A stretch of DNA of 50,241 bases, from contig SVGZ01000016.1 in assembly GCA_015056045.1 (NCBI GenBank), forward strand, positions 1 to 50,241, in the 5' to 3' direction. Below the pieces are notes generated by a model that saw nothing but the letters and a program-made list of their open reading frames with translations, did not search any database and was not told where the DNA came from. The first letter of the stretch is position 1; each line of letters starts with the position of its first letter. This document shows, one piece after another, positions 33,085 through 41,851 of this stretch. The position numbers were made by a program, and so were the translations under genes. The DNA comes from Clostridiales bacterium. GTDB lineage: Bacteria; Bacillota; Clostridia; Christensenellales; Christensenellaceae.

Positions 33085-33546
33085 TTACAGTTGATCTTCG
33101 GGCAAACCATCGCGGCTGAGTTTACTGAGGTTTTCCGCAATGCTTCCCAAAACTTTATAGAAGATGGCTCTTTCTTCTTCCGAAACATCTTCGCCGGCAA
33201 GCGTAACCGCCAAAACCGCACGTTTCTGCACTTCATCGGCGGCAGTTTTGCCTTCTTCGGTCAATTTAAAACTTCCTTTATAGAGGTTCTGGTGAATACC
33301 CTCTTTGGTGACAAGACCTTTGCGCTCGAGAATGGACATCATGCGCGAAACATCGGATTTATCCTTTCCGCAAAGATCGCAAAGCTGCGTTGCCGTTATT
33401 CCTTCGGGGAAACGCGACATGACCGTTAAATACGTCGCATGGGAACCCTTGAGCCCGTATTTGCTCATTTCATCGGCAGAAATCTTATGCCAATAACGCG
33501 AAATATCCGAAATTGCTATCGAAAACTTTTCAAATCTCTCGATCAT
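33085..33546 (-). CDS. MarR-family transcriptional regulator
   Basis: A 153-residue winged-helix regulator: GLKGSHATYLTVMSRFPEGITATQLCDLCGKDKSDVSRMM is split over helices 2 to 4, and the wing has KGLVTKEG. Dimerisation helices are at both ends. The frame is open further upstream, but ATG at 33546 has GAGGAGAAAGG upstream. The promoter carries two GTTG-N6-CAAC repeats, so autoregulation is likely. FabT-type lipid regulators are also MarR proteins, which suits the degV neighbour; this is inference. Confidence 0.88.
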   Translation of the reverse strand: MIERFEKFSIAISDISRYWHKISADEMSKYGLKGSHATYLTVMSRFPEGITATQLCDLCGKDKSDVSRMMSILERKGLVTKEGIHQNLYKGSFKLTEEGKTAADEVQKRAVLAVTLAGEDVSEEERAIFYKVLGSIAENLSKLSRDGLPEDQL

Positions 33547-33571
33547 AGCCTTTCTCCTCAGATTTTTAGAA

Positions 33572-33622
33572 GTTGCAAATTCAACAAGTATTATTATACA
33601 CAAAAGACGTTGAAGATGCAAC
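33572..33622 (-). promoter_or_regulatory. marR operon promoter with twin operators
   Basis: The minus-strand promoter is TTGCAT (33616-33621), 17 bases, TATAAT (33593-33598). Two inverted repeats of form GTTG-N6-CAAC lie at 33572-33585 and 33609-33622. One covers the -35 and one lies just after the -10, with centres 37 bases apart. Confidence 0.7.
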
Positions 33623-33635
33623 ATCTTTTTTTGCC

Positions 33636-33669
33636 ATAAAAAAACTCCGGCAATTTCTCACCGGAGTTT
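33636..33669 (-). terminator. intrinsic terminator of the GH2 gene
   Basis: A perfect 9-bp stem (33642-33650 with 33661-33669) with seven T on the minus strand, beyond the stop at 33687. Confidence 0.88.
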
Positions 33670-33686
33670 CTCTTTTTAATGAGGTT

Positions 33687-36542
33687 TTATCTTGCGATAA
33701 GGTCTTCGGGGTCATTCTGACGGCTTGCTTCCCATTCACGAGCCTGTTTATCCATGATAGCCTGGATCTCATCGGTTGTGTGATATGCGAAACGAACCGG
33801 CCAGCCGATACCTGTTACACGGCCTGCGTTATAGACGAATACCCAGATCTCGATCTCTTCGCCTGCTTCGAATGCATCGATATCGAAGACGAGCTCAGGT
33901 CTGTACTGGCCAAGCCACGGGGAATCGGAAGCGGTTTCTGCCTGTACGGAGGTCTTGCCGTTTGTTGCGATAACGACGCACTTGCTGTCGAGACCTTCGA
34001 AATAGAGGGAAAGCTTCTGACCCGGTTTCTTTTCGCCGAGGTTCGGAACGGTTGCATAAGCATGGTAAGCATAGTTGAAGACGGTTCCTGCCGGGTAAAG
34101 CGCAGGACCGCCCATGAACATATTGGGTGTTGCCATATAGAGGATATCGGATGTACCCTGAATATCGATGAATTCCCAATTGTTGATGACGTGCTTCTTC
34201 ATGATCGCATCTCTGTCCATTGTGCCGGTCATGAGCTTGCTGATCTGCCACTTTAAGATATAGTTGTTCGGAACTGTTTCCACAACATCTGTGATGCCCT
34301 GAGCCGTGCGCTTGATCACGATTTCTGCTGTCGGGAGTTCTTTGCAGGAAGCTGTGATGACGAGGTCTCCATCTGTCTTCATGGAACGATAGAATACCTG
34401 GCACTGACCTTCGAAGAAGCTGACGGTTTCGCCGATCTTGCCCATATACATATCATCGCGGATGCTCAGGGATTCGATGAATTCACCTGCTTCATTTGCG
34501 GAGAATGTTACGGCATAGCCGGATTCATTGCCGCAGATGTTGCCTTCAGCGTCAACGAGGTATGCGGAAACGATAGCGACATCGTTGTTGTCTGCTGCGA
34601 GCTCTTTATTTTCCATAACGAGCTTGATCGCTGCGGGTTTGCCGGGTGTCTTCGAAACATCTTCTGCCCAGACTTCGCCGTTCTTATAAGCAACGATCCT
34701 GATCTCGCCGGGTTCATATGTTGTTGTGTAGGGCGTGATCGTATAGAGGTTGGTCGTGACCTTATCTCTGAGCTTGCCGTTTACATAAACTTCAACATAT
34801 TCGCCGTTGTTGGGGAGGTTGATCTTAACAGACTGACCTTCTTTGCCGGGGAAATCCCAAGCCGGGAATACCTTTGCAAAGGGCTTATCCTGCATGAGGT
34901 ATGCTCTGAAGCCGTATGCTGTTGCGTATTTCTTGCCGAGCGCATCGATAATTCTGCCTCTTGTCGGGCCGAAAGTCCAAGCTGTGAAGTGGAAACCACC
35001 GATGACATAGTCTTTTTCGGACTGGATGGCGTCTTCACCGGATCTTGCATCGCTTCTCCACGGCGGGAGTTCGCCAAGAGGTGTAACCATTTCGGAGCAA
35101 TAGAGCGGCTTATCGGGCTTCTGTTTATGCAGTGCCGTGAAGTTGGATGTCTGATGGTTGATACCGATCAAGTCATAATCATCATGAGCACCTTCGGAGA
35201 AGATACCGTAAGAGGTTGCGCCGGAATAGGGTCTTGTGTTGTCATATTTCTTGCCTGCTGCTTTGAGCTTGCGGAAGATCTTTTTGCCCGTTTCGTGTGT
35301 AACGGTGTCTTCTTCGTTATAGATCGACCACATGATGATGGAAGGATGGTTTCTGTCTCTCTTGACCATTCTTTCGACTTCGCTGATGACGAATTCAGAA
35401 GGATGGAAGATTCTGTTTTCATCCATGACCATCATACCGTATTTATCGCAGTAGTCATAGGTTGCATCACCGTGCGGGCTATGAGCGGTTCTGAAGCCGT
35501 TGCTGCCCATTTCAGCGATGGTTCTCATCTGGAATTCACGCATGGAATCGCTCATTGCATTGCCGACGCCGAGGTTGATCTGATGGTTTGCGAAACCATA
35601 GACTGTTGTCGGTCTGCCGTTGAGCTTCATGCCTGTATTGGCGTCAAATTCGATCTCACGGATACCGAAGTTGGTATAATAGGTATCAACAACTGCGCCG
35701 TCAAGTTCGATCTCTGTCTTTAAGGTATAGAGTTTGTTTTCCTGTCTATCCCACCAGAGTGTCGGGTTTTCGACCGTTACGCTCTGGGTAACGATCTTTT
35801 TATCCTGTTCTGCGAAAAGGATGTCGTCTGTTTTAAGAACGGCGATCTCTTTGCCTTCTGTATCGATAACGGTGGAGATAACCTTTGCGGTCTTATCTTC
35901 ATAGTAGTCGTTTCTGACTTCTGTATCGATATCGAGCTGCCATGTATCGCCTTCTACTCTCTTGGACTTAACGAATGTGCCCCAAAGGTCAACTGCCAGG
36001 CAGTCTGTCTTGACGAGCCATACGTTGCGGTAAATGCCGCCGCCTTCATAGTACCATGCTTCATAGTCATGGCAATCAACGTGTACGGAAACTTCGTTGT
36101 AAGCGGTGCCGAATTTTGCCATTTCGGTGATGTCTACTTCAAAACCGATACCTGCTGTGCGGTTTGTCTTGAGGAGCATCGAGTTGACATAAACTTCGCA
36201 GCGGGAAGATACGCCGTCGAAAAGGAGCGTGATGCGCTTGCCCTTATCAGCTTCTTCGAGTTTGAAATATTTTCTGTACCATGCAGAGCCTCTGTCTGCC
36301 GGGAAGTTGCTGTGACCACCGCAGGGATCTGTTTTAGACTGTCCGTTTTCATAAACGAAGTCATGCGGAAGCTGAACGGTTCTCCATGTGGAGTCGTCGA
36401 AGTCTCTTCTTGCAGGTCCTCTTGCGTTTTCACCGCGGGAACCACGATATGTCTGGTCGCTGCTGGTTGCTTTGCGTTTCATATAGGCAGGTTCGCCAAA
36501 ATAGAACAGCCAGTCACGATTCATTAAAAGTTTTTCTCTCAT
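33687..36542 (-). CDS. glycoside hydrolase family 2 beta-galactosidase/glucuronidase-like enzyme
   Basis: A 951-residue GH2 enzyme. The jelly-roll sugar-binding domain has VQLPHDFVYENG and GSAWYRKYFKL, then an immunoglobulin-like domain, and the TIM barrel begins near GFANHQINLGVGNAM. The acid/base Glu is in IIMWSIYNEED and the nucleophile Glu in KPLYCSEMVTP. About 300 residues of extra beta domains follow. There is no signal peptide, so it acts on imported oligosaccharides in the cytoplasm. The RGFANHQ-type variant differs from classical LacZ GFNRH, so beta-galactosidase activity is uncertain. It is a single gene, with a CGGAG site before ATG. Confidence 0.9.
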   Translation of the reverse strand: MREKLLMNRDWLFYFGEPAYMKRKATSSDQTYRGSRGENARGPARRDFDDSTWRTVQLPHDFVYENGQSKTDPCGGHSNFPADRGSAWYRKYFKLEEADKGKRITLLFDGVSSRCEVYVNSMLLKTNRTAGIGFEVDITEMAKFGTAYNEVSVHVDCHDYEAWYYEGGGIYRNVWLVKTDCLAVDLWGTFVKSKRVEGDTWQLDIDTEVRNDYYEDKTAKVISTVIDTEGKEIAVLKTDDILFAEQDKKIVTQSVTVENPTLWWDRQENKLYTLKTEIELDGAVVDTYYTNFGIREIEFDANTGMKLNGRPTTVYGFANHQINLGVGNAMSDSMREFQMRTIAEMGSNGFRTAHSPHGDATYDYCDKYGMMVMDENRIFHPSEFVISEVERMVKRDRNHPSIIMWSIYNEEDTVTHETGKKIFRKLKAAGKKYDNTRPYSGATSYGIFSEGAHDDYDLIGINHQTSNFTALHKQKPDKPLYCSEMVTPLGELPPWRSDARSGEDAIQSEKDYVIGGFHFTAWTFGPTRGRIIDALGKKYATAYGFRAYLMQDKPFAKVFPAWDFPGKEGQSVKINLPNNGEYVEVYVNGKLRDKVTTNLYTITPYTTTYEPGEIRIVAYKNGEVWAEDVSKTPGKPAAIKLVMENKELAADNNDVAIVSAYLVDAEGNICGNESGYAVTFSANEAGEFIESLSIRDDMYMGKIGETVSFFEGQCQVFYRSMKTDGDLVITASCKELPTAEIVIKRTAQGITDVVETVPNNYILKWQISKLMTGTMDRDAIMKKHVINNWEFIDIQGTSDILYMATPNMFMGGPALYPAGTVFNYAYHAYATVPNLGEKKPGQKLSLYFEGLDSKCVVIATNGKTSVQAETASDSPWLGQYRPELVFDIDAFEAGEEIEIWVFVYNAGRVTGIGWPVRFAYHTTDEIQAIMDKQAREWEASRQNDPEDLIAR

Positions 36543-36580
36543 AAGAATCTCCGTTCAAATTAGATTTACTTGATGGGATT

Positions 36581-36609
36581 ATTATACAACAGCATCAAAA
36601 TCCCGTCAA
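36581..36609 (-). promoter_or_regulatory. promoter of the GH2 gene
   Basis: Minus-strand TTGACG (36604-36609), 17 bases, TATAAT (36581-36586). The palindrome ATCAATTTGAT (36638-36648) lies upstream of the -35. Confidence 0.75.
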
Positions 36610-36665
36610 TATATTAGATGTTTAATTTATGTTTGGTATCAATTTGATTTTTTACTAATTTTTTC

Positions 36666-36703
36666 TTCCGGAAATGATTATCGGCTGAAATCATTATTTC
36701 GGA
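36666..36703. repeat. long imperfect inverted repeat
   Basis: TTCCGGAAATGATT and AATCATTATTTCGGAA face each other around a 10-base spacer. It lies between the miaB terminator and the GH2 promoter, about 60 bases before its -35. It could be an operator or a weak second terminator. Confidence 0.45.
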
Positions 36704-36707
36704 AAAC

Positions 36708-36732
36708 AAAAAACATACGGAAAACCGTATGC
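36708..36732 (-). terminator. intrinsic terminator after miaB
   Basis: An 8-bp stem (36713-36720 with 36725-36732, loop of four) is followed by T6GT4 on the minus strand. Confidence 0.85.
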
Positions 36733-36742
36733 TTTGAGATCA

Positions 36743-38092
36743 TTATTTAATAAGTTCGCCCATCAGCGTCGAGCGCTTGCCTTCGGTAATGCGGACGGTA
36801 ACGATCTTTCCGATCAGGTCTTCTTCACAGGGGAAATTGACCATTCTTCCGCAATCCGTACGGCCGCAAAGATCACCAACAGAGCGTTTGCTGCGGCCTT
36901 CAACGAGAACTTTCTGTATCGTGCCGACTTTCTTTAAGTTGTTTTCATACATGATGTCGTTCTGGCGGTTGACGAGGCGTGTGATGCGCGCTTTTTTTAC
37001 TTCATCGGAGATCTGATCTTCCATTTCCGCGGCAACAGTGCCTTTCCTCTTGGAATAGACAAACATATAGGCTGCGTCATAGCGGATCTCTTCCATCAAA
37101 GCCATCGTTTCTTCGAATTCTTCATCCGTTTCACCGGGGAAACCGACGATGATATCCGTCGAAAGCGAACAATCCGGCATGGCTTCACGGACAAGACGGA
37201 TCAGCTCTTTATAGCGGGCGATCGTATAGCGGCGGTTCATTTTTTCGAGAACACGATCGGCACCGGACTGCACAGGCAGGTGAAGCTGCTTGCAGATATT
37301 ATCATATTTTGCCATAACAGCGATCAGTTCGGGCGAAATATCCTTCGGATGAGAAGTCATAAAGCGGATGCGCTGCATTCCCGTTTCCGTAGCTACTCTT
37401 TCGAGGAGTTCGGGGAAAGTTGTGTCCGTTCCAAGACCATAGGAGTTGACATTCTGCCCAAGAAGCATGACTTCGCTGTAACCGGCACAGGCAAGTGATT
37501 TAACTTCCTTGATAATATCATCGGGCTTCCTCGAGCGCTCTCTTCCACGGACATAGGGAACGATGCAATAGGAACAGAAATTATTGCAGCCCTGCATGAT
37601 GCTGACATAGGAAAGCGGTGCGCTGTTTCTGCGTACGGGAATATCCTCTATGATCGCACCAAAAGGCTTGTTTTCGATGATCGTGCGTTCGCCGTGTTCG
37701 ATCGCGGCATAGACCATCTGCGGGAGTTCCTGCATACTGTTTGTCCCGAAAATGATATCAATAAAGGGGAAAGTCTGTGCAAGCTTTCTTGCCATTCCGT
37801 CTTCCTGCATCATACAGCCGCAGACGGCAATGATCAGCGAAGGACGGCGTCTTTTTTCCTTTTTCAATGCACCGACATTGCCGAAAAGCTTGAGCTCTGC
37901 ATTTTCACGGACACAGCAGGTATTGAAAACGATCATATCCGCCGTTTCCATATCTGCCGCTTTTTCCATACCCATTTCGGATAAAATACCGGCAATTTTT
38001 TCAGAATCGTGTTCGTTCATCTGGCAGCCATAGGTTTCGATATGGAAGCAGAGTTTGTTTTCTTTTATTTTATGAAAAAAATCTTTGTTCAA
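36743..38092 (-). CDS. miaB: tRNA-2-methylthio-N6-dimethylallyladenosine synthase MiaB
   Basis: A 449-residue radical SAM methylthiotransferase acting on A37 of tRNAs. The N-terminal domain carries three cluster cysteines (ETYGCQMNEHDS, FNTCCVRENAE, CGCMMQ), the radical SAM site is MQGCNNFCSYCIVPYVRGRE, and a TRAM domain ends the protein. The start was chosen as TTG at 38092, six bases after GGAG; another in-frame TTG (38104) lies over that site. TATAAT on the minus strand near 38115-38120 suggests its own promoter. Confidence 0.94.
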   Translation of the reverse strand: MNKDFFHKIKENKLCFHIETYGCQMNEHDSEKIAGILSEMGMEKAADMETADMIVFNTCCVRENAELKLFGNVGALKKEKRRRPSLIIAVCGCMMQEDGMARKLAQTFPFIDIIFGTNSMQELPQMVYAAIEHGERTIIENKPFGAIIEDIPVRRNSAPLSYVSIMQGCNNFCSYCIVPYVRGRERSRKPDDIIKEVKSLACAGYSEVMLLGQNVNSYGLGTDTTFPELLERVATETGMQRIRFMTSHPKDISPELIAVMAKYDNICKQLHLPVQSGADRVLEKMNRRYTIARYKELIRLVREAMPDCSLSTDIIVGFPGETDEEFEETMALMEEIRYDAAYMFVYSKRKGTVAAEMEDQISDEVKKARITRLVNRQNDIMYENNLKKVGTIQKVLVEGRSKRSVGDLCGRTDCGRMVNFPCEEDLIGKIVTVRITEGKRSTLMGELIK

Positions 38093-38129
38093 AATGGTCT
38101 CCAAAATCTTTTTACTTCCCTATTATACA

Positions 38130-39278
38130 TCAATAAATGGCGTTTTGGTAGTAGAACCAGCACATGACGAGATAGAAAACTGCATAAACGACCGCAGCCG
38201 TCGTTTTATGTTTACGGGAAAGCGCCGCCTGCATTTCAAAGATCGGGTAAGCACCAAGCGTATAGCGAGCGCCGGAAAGCAGCCACGATGCGGATAAACA
38301 GAGGAAGGAATAGAGTGCCTGATAGACGGCATCACGCCAGTTCTTTTTTGCAAGACACCAGACAAGGCCTGCGGTAAAGACGAAAAACGCGAAAAGATTT
38401 GCCGCACCAACACCGACCGTAAAGGATGCGCCATAGGAATCTGCACTCGTCAGCTGCATGATCGCCGTTTTGAAGACTTCGATCGGGCTTGTCATATGCT
38501 GACTCCAGTTTTCCTGCTGGAACTTCATAAACTGCAGCGGATCGCCGAAAAGCGCATGGTTGATCTGCATATAGACCGCAAAACCGGCAAGCGCCATGAG
38601 CATCGCAAGTGCAAGCTTCAAAAGTTTCTGCAGAAGGACTCTGTCTTTCTTTTTGCACCAACGGATGAAGTTTTTCGCAAATTCATAGAACATGACGATA
38701 CCGACCGAAAGACCGGGAAGCCTTGTCAGCGTTGTGAGAAAAGCAAAAATACCGCTGATGATAAATTTTTCTTCGCGGATATAGTACACCGTCAGGAACA
38801 GAAACAGGAGATACATACTTTCGCTCATCCCCGTCATCATGAAAAAGGAAAAAGGATAGAGCAAAAACAGGATAACGCCAAAAAGAGCATCTTCCCTATC
38901 CATATTTTTCAGAAGGAGGCGATACAGAACAAGCGCAGCTGCCTGACCGCAGATCGTCGAAATCACAACACCACAGAGCCAGACTTCCATTCCCGTCAGC
39001 AGATGCAGAAAGCGCATCGTATAGGGATATAGCGGCAAAAAGGCGATCAGATAGCGCTGATCTCCTTCCAGAACGTAACCGTCACGGGCTATCTGTACAA
39101 AGCTGTTGGAATCCCAGCGGGAAACGAAGCGCATATAGACATCCCCGAAAGTATGCGGCTGATTATCCGAACCGATTGCCAAAAGCATCAAGGCAAGGAT
39201 CGTCAAAAACCAGATACCCAAGGCGATCAGCGGAATTTTAATCATATTTTTATCTTTAAGCTTAAACAAATCCATCAT
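38130..39278 (-). CDS. PIG-V/Gpi18-like membrane mannosyltransferase-family protein
   Basis: A 382-residue multi-spanning protein with about nine or ten membrane segments. The loop after the first segment has RFVSRWDSNSFVQIARDGY, and later FLPLYPYTMRFL and SGARYTLGAYPIFEMQ; these are the conserved features of PIG-V/Gpi18-like GT-C glycosyltransferases, with the acidic residue of the RWD motif as candidate catalytic site. It probably transfers a sugar from a polyprenyl-phosphate donor outside the membrane. Two ATG codons (39278, 39275) share AGGAGAGG. It is upstream of miaB on the same strand. The acceptor is unknown. Confidence 0.78.
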   Translation of the reverse strand: MMDLFKLKDKNMIKIPLIALGIWFLTILALMLLAIGSDNQPHTFGDVYMRFVSRWDSNSFVQIARDGYVLEGDQRYLIAFLPLYPYTMRFLHLLTGMEVWLCGVVISTICGQAAALVLYRLLLKNMDREDALFGVILFLLYPFSFFMMTGMSESMYLLFLFLTVYYIREEKFIISGIFAFLTTLTRLPGLSVGIVMFYEFAKNFIRWCKKKDRVLLQKLLKLALAMLMALAGFAVYMQINHALFGDPLQFMKFQQENWSQHMTSPIEVFKTAIMQLTSADSYGASFTVGVGAANLFAFFVFTAGLVWCLAKKNWRDAVYQALYSFLCLSASWLLSGARYTLGAYPIFEMQAALSRKHKTTAAVVYAVFYLVMCWFYYQNAIY

Positions 39279-39340
39279 TATTTCCTCTCCTGCATATTAT
39301 AGACGAAAATGATGGCTTTGTCATTCGGATGCACAGATAA

Positions 39341-39371
39341 AAAGCCGCCTTTTGGGCGGCTTTCCTTATTT
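39341..39371. terminator. bidirectional intrinsic terminator
   Basis: A perfect 9-bp stem (39341-39349 with 39355-39363) has A-runs on the left and T-rich sequence on the right, just after the stop of the 50-residue gene. Confidence 0.85.
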
Positions 39372-39518
39372 TTTCTTCTTTTTTGGGATCTGCTTATGAA
39401 CGGGATAGATCTCGTTATAGACGACGGACTCAATATCCGTATCCGGCGGTCGCTGGATCATGCCGGTCATTTCGTTCATCATAACGGTCGATTCATCAAT
39501 TTCTTTATCTTTTCGCAT
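39366..39518 (-). CDS. small hypothetical protein, 50 residues
   Basis: ATG at 39518 follows AAAGGAGGCATTT, a near-ideal ribosome site, and the gene ends on its own terminator. The product is charged and soluble, with a Met/Glu-rich N-terminal half (MMNEMTGMIQ), PPDTDIES in the middle and a basic tail (HKQIPKKKKK). It has no membrane segment or cysteine. The frame continues upstream without a better start. The strong translation signals argue it is real; the function is not recognised. Confidence 0.6.
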   Translation of the reverse strand: MRKDKEIDESTVMMNEMTGMIQRPPDTDIESVVYNEIYPVHKQIPKKKKK

Positions 39519-39564
39519 AAATGCCTCCTTTTTGCTTATTTTTCCGCAAAAGAGCGCCATTTAT

Positions 39565-39594
39565 ACAAAAAAGCCCGCAGATTTTTCTACGGGC
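39565..39594 (-). terminator. intrinsic terminator after yhbY
   Basis: A stem of about 9 bp with one mismatch (39572-39581 with 39585-39594) and six T on the minus strand end the six-gene run. Confidence 0.75.
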
Positions 39595-39605
39595 TATTTC
39601 TCTTT

Positions 39606-39920
39606 TTATTTGATCACGATTTTCGGTTTTTTCAGGGAAGCACGGTACAGAACAAATTTTCTGCCGATGACCTGCACTTCGGAAGCGCCGATCGCTTCTG
39701 CGAGTCTGTGTTCGAGGTCGCGGACATTTTCATCGCAATTTTTCAGAACGGAGCATTTGATCAGTTCATGCGCTTCGATAACGGTGTCTGCCTCTGCAAT
39801 GACCGATTCGGTAAGACCTTCTTTGCCGATAAATAAAATATCGGGAAGTGTATTTGCGAGCGAACGGAGGTATGCTCTCTGCTGGCTCGTAAGCTCTCTT
39901 GCAACTCTTTTTTCTTCCAT
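39606..39920 (-). CDS. yhbY: CRS1/YhbY-domain RNA-binding protein
   Basis: A 104-residue single-domain protein. LTSQQRAYLRSLANTLPDILFIGKEGLTESVIAE with the GKEG loop, EAHELIKCSVLKN and IGRKFVLYR are family hallmarks. YhbY proteins bind the large ribosomal subunit precursor. ATG at 39920 is preferred over 39929, because AAAGG lies nine bases before it. It is the last gene after obg, as in many Firmicutes. Confidence 0.92.
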   Translation of the reverse strand: MEEKRVARELTSQQRAYLRSLANTLPDILFIGKEGLTESVIAEADTVIEAHELIKCSVLKNCDENVRDLEHRLAEAIGASEVQVIGRKFVLYRASLKKPKIVIK

Positions 39921-39932
39921 ATTTTTCATCCT

Positions 39933-41207
39933 TTAATCTACAAAGTCAAAGCTGAGACCGTTCATGCGGACTTCATCGCCATCCTGTGCGCCGAAATCGC
40001 GCAGTGCCTTAATGATGCCGAAGTCTTCAAGCAGCTTCTGGAAATGACGCATCGAATCGGGATCGTCCGGAATGGTTCTGCCGAAGATCTCGTCGATAAG
40101 CGTACCGTTGACCTCGAGCGTACCATCTTCGCCACGGGAAATATCGTAATCGCGCATGACGCTTTCCATTTCCCATTCTTCGATGATACCCTCTTCTTCG
40201 AGTGCTTCGGGGATCGGAAGTTCCGGTAAAACTTTGATCACGGCATCGAGGACTTCATCCGTACCGATACGTGCCGCTGCACACATGGGGATCACGGGAA
40301 TGCCTTTTTTGCCAAGTTTTTCGGTCAGCTGTTCCAAATATTCATCCGAAGCAGGATCATCGATCTTGTTGGCAACGACGATCTCCGGTCTTTCCGCAAG
40401 CTCTTCGCTGTATTGATAAAGCTCTTCACGGATACTGTCGTAATCTTCTACGGGGTTTCTGCCGTCTGCACCGGAAACATCGACGATGTGGACGATCATT
40501 CTTGTGCGTTCGATATGACGGAGGAAATCATGCCCAAGACCAACACCTTCGGATGCGCCTTCGATAAGACCGGGGATATCCGCCATAATGAAGCTCACGC
40601 CGCGATGCGTAACAACGCCAAGGTTCGGGGAAAGCGTCGTGAAGGGATAATTTGCGATCTTCGGTTTTGCGTTGCTGACCATCGAGAGGAAGGTCGATTT
40701 GCCGACATTCGGGAAACCGACAAGACCAACGTCTGCGATAGATTTCAGCTCTAAAATGACATATCTGCCGAGTGCTTTTTTGCCGGGCGTGGAAAAACGT
40801 GGAGCTCTTCTCGTCGGTGTTGCAAAACGGGCGTTGCCTTTGCCGCCTATGCCGCCTTTTAAGACGACTCTTTCGCCTTCTTCGCGCATATCGACGGCTA
40901 CTCTGCCGGTTTCTTCATCGATGATAACGGTGCCGACGGGAACTTCGATGATCCTGTCCTGTCCGTTTTCACCTTTCATATTTTTACCGCTGCCGCCTTG
41001 CCCATTGCCGGCTGTAAATTTCTGGTTCGGTCTGAATTCGGCAAGGGTACGCGTACGCGTCGAAGCACGGAAAACGATATTTCCGCCTCTGCCGCCATCG
41101 CCGCCATCGGGACCGCCATCGGGTACATATTTTTCGCGCCTGAAAGAAACAGCGCCGTTGCCGCCGTTGCCTGCGCAAATATAAATTCTTACTCTATCTA
41201 CGATCAT
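39933..41207 (-). CDS. obg: GTPase Obg
   Basis: A 424-residue ribosome-associated GTPase. The Gly-rich Obg fold begins VRIYICAGNGGNGAVSFRREKY. The G domain has GFPNVGKST, DIPGLIEGAS and NKIDD. The C-terminal OCT domain is the last 80 residues. It links ribosome assembly, stress and sporulation onset. It overlaps nth by four bases (ATGA), so the two are translationally coupled. Confidence 0.97.
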   Translation of the reverse strand: MIVDRVRIYICAGNGGNGAVSFRREKYVPDGGPDGGDGGRGGNIVFRASTRTRTLAEFRPNQKFTAGNGQGGSGKNMKGENGQDRIIEVPVGTVIIDEETGRVAVDMREEGERVVLKGGIGGKGNARFATPTRRAPRFSTPGKKALGRYVILELKSIADVGLVGFPNVGKSTFLSMVSNAKPKIANYPFTTLSPNLGVVTHRGVSFIMADIPGLIEGASEGVGLGHDFLRHIERTRMIVHIVDVSGADGRNPVEDYDSIREELYQYSEELAERPEIVVANKIDDPASDEYLEQLTEKLGKKGIPVIPMCAAARIGTDEVLDAVIKVLPELPIPEALEEEGIIEEWEMESVMRDYDISRGEDGTLEVNGTLIDEIFGRTIPDDPDSMRHFQKLLEDFGIIKALRDFGAQDGDEVRMNGLSFDFVD

Positions 41208-41851
41208 GCCTCATCATCCTTTATAAATCTGCAGATGTCGTGTAAAAAACAGCTTTCACAGGCCGGCTTTTTTGCCGAACAGACCTGCCTGCCGTGGTAG
41301 ATCAGCCAATGATGTGCCTCACCCCATCTATCTTTTGGGAAAAGCGCACAGAGATCCTTTTCGATCTTTAGGGGATCGCCCTTGTTTTCGGAAAGGCCGA
41401 TGCGGTAAGAAACACGCATGATATGCGTATCGACCGCAAAACCCGGAATCCCAAAGGCATTGGACAAAACAACATTTGCCGTTTTTCTGCCGACACCGGG
41501 AAGCTTGACAAGCTCATCCATTTCGGGCGGAACTTCCCCGCCGTAATCCGAAACGAGCAGCTTTGCCGTTGCGATAATATTTTTTGCCTTGACCTGATAG
41601 CAGCCGCAGCTCTTGATAATTTCTGCCACATCGGAAAACTCTGCCTGCGCCAAGTCACTCGGCGTCGGGTACTTCGGGAAAAGCACACGGGTGACCTTAT
41701 TGACGCGGACATCCGTACATTGCGCCGATAGGATCGTTGCGATCAGAAGTTCGAAGGGATTTTCGAAAAGAAGAGACGGCTTTGAGCCAATATAGACCTC
41801 TTCAAGCCGTTTCATGATCTCATTTTTTGTTTCTATGCTGATACTTTTCAT
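41204..41851 (-). CDS. nth: endonuclease III
   Basis: A 215-residue base-excision glycosylase/lyase for oxidised pyrimidines. The helix-hairpin-helix LPGVGRKTANVV has catalytic K123, with D141 in AVDTHIMRVS. The [4Fe-4S] loop is C191-X6-C198-X2-C201-X5-C207, with the correct spacing. It overlaps the GtrA-like gene upstream and obg downstream by four bases each. Confidence 0.96.
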   Translation of the reverse strand: MKSISIETKNEIMKRLEEVYIGSKPSLLFENPFELLIATILSAQCTDVRVNKVTRVLFPKYPTPSDLAQAEFSDVAEIIKSCGCYQVKAKNIIATAKLLVSDYGGEVPPEMDELVKLPGVGRKTANVVLSNAFGIPGFAVDTHIMRVSYRIGLSENKGDPLKIEKDLCALFPKDRWGEAHHWLIYHGRQVCSAKKPACESCFLHDICRFIKDDEA

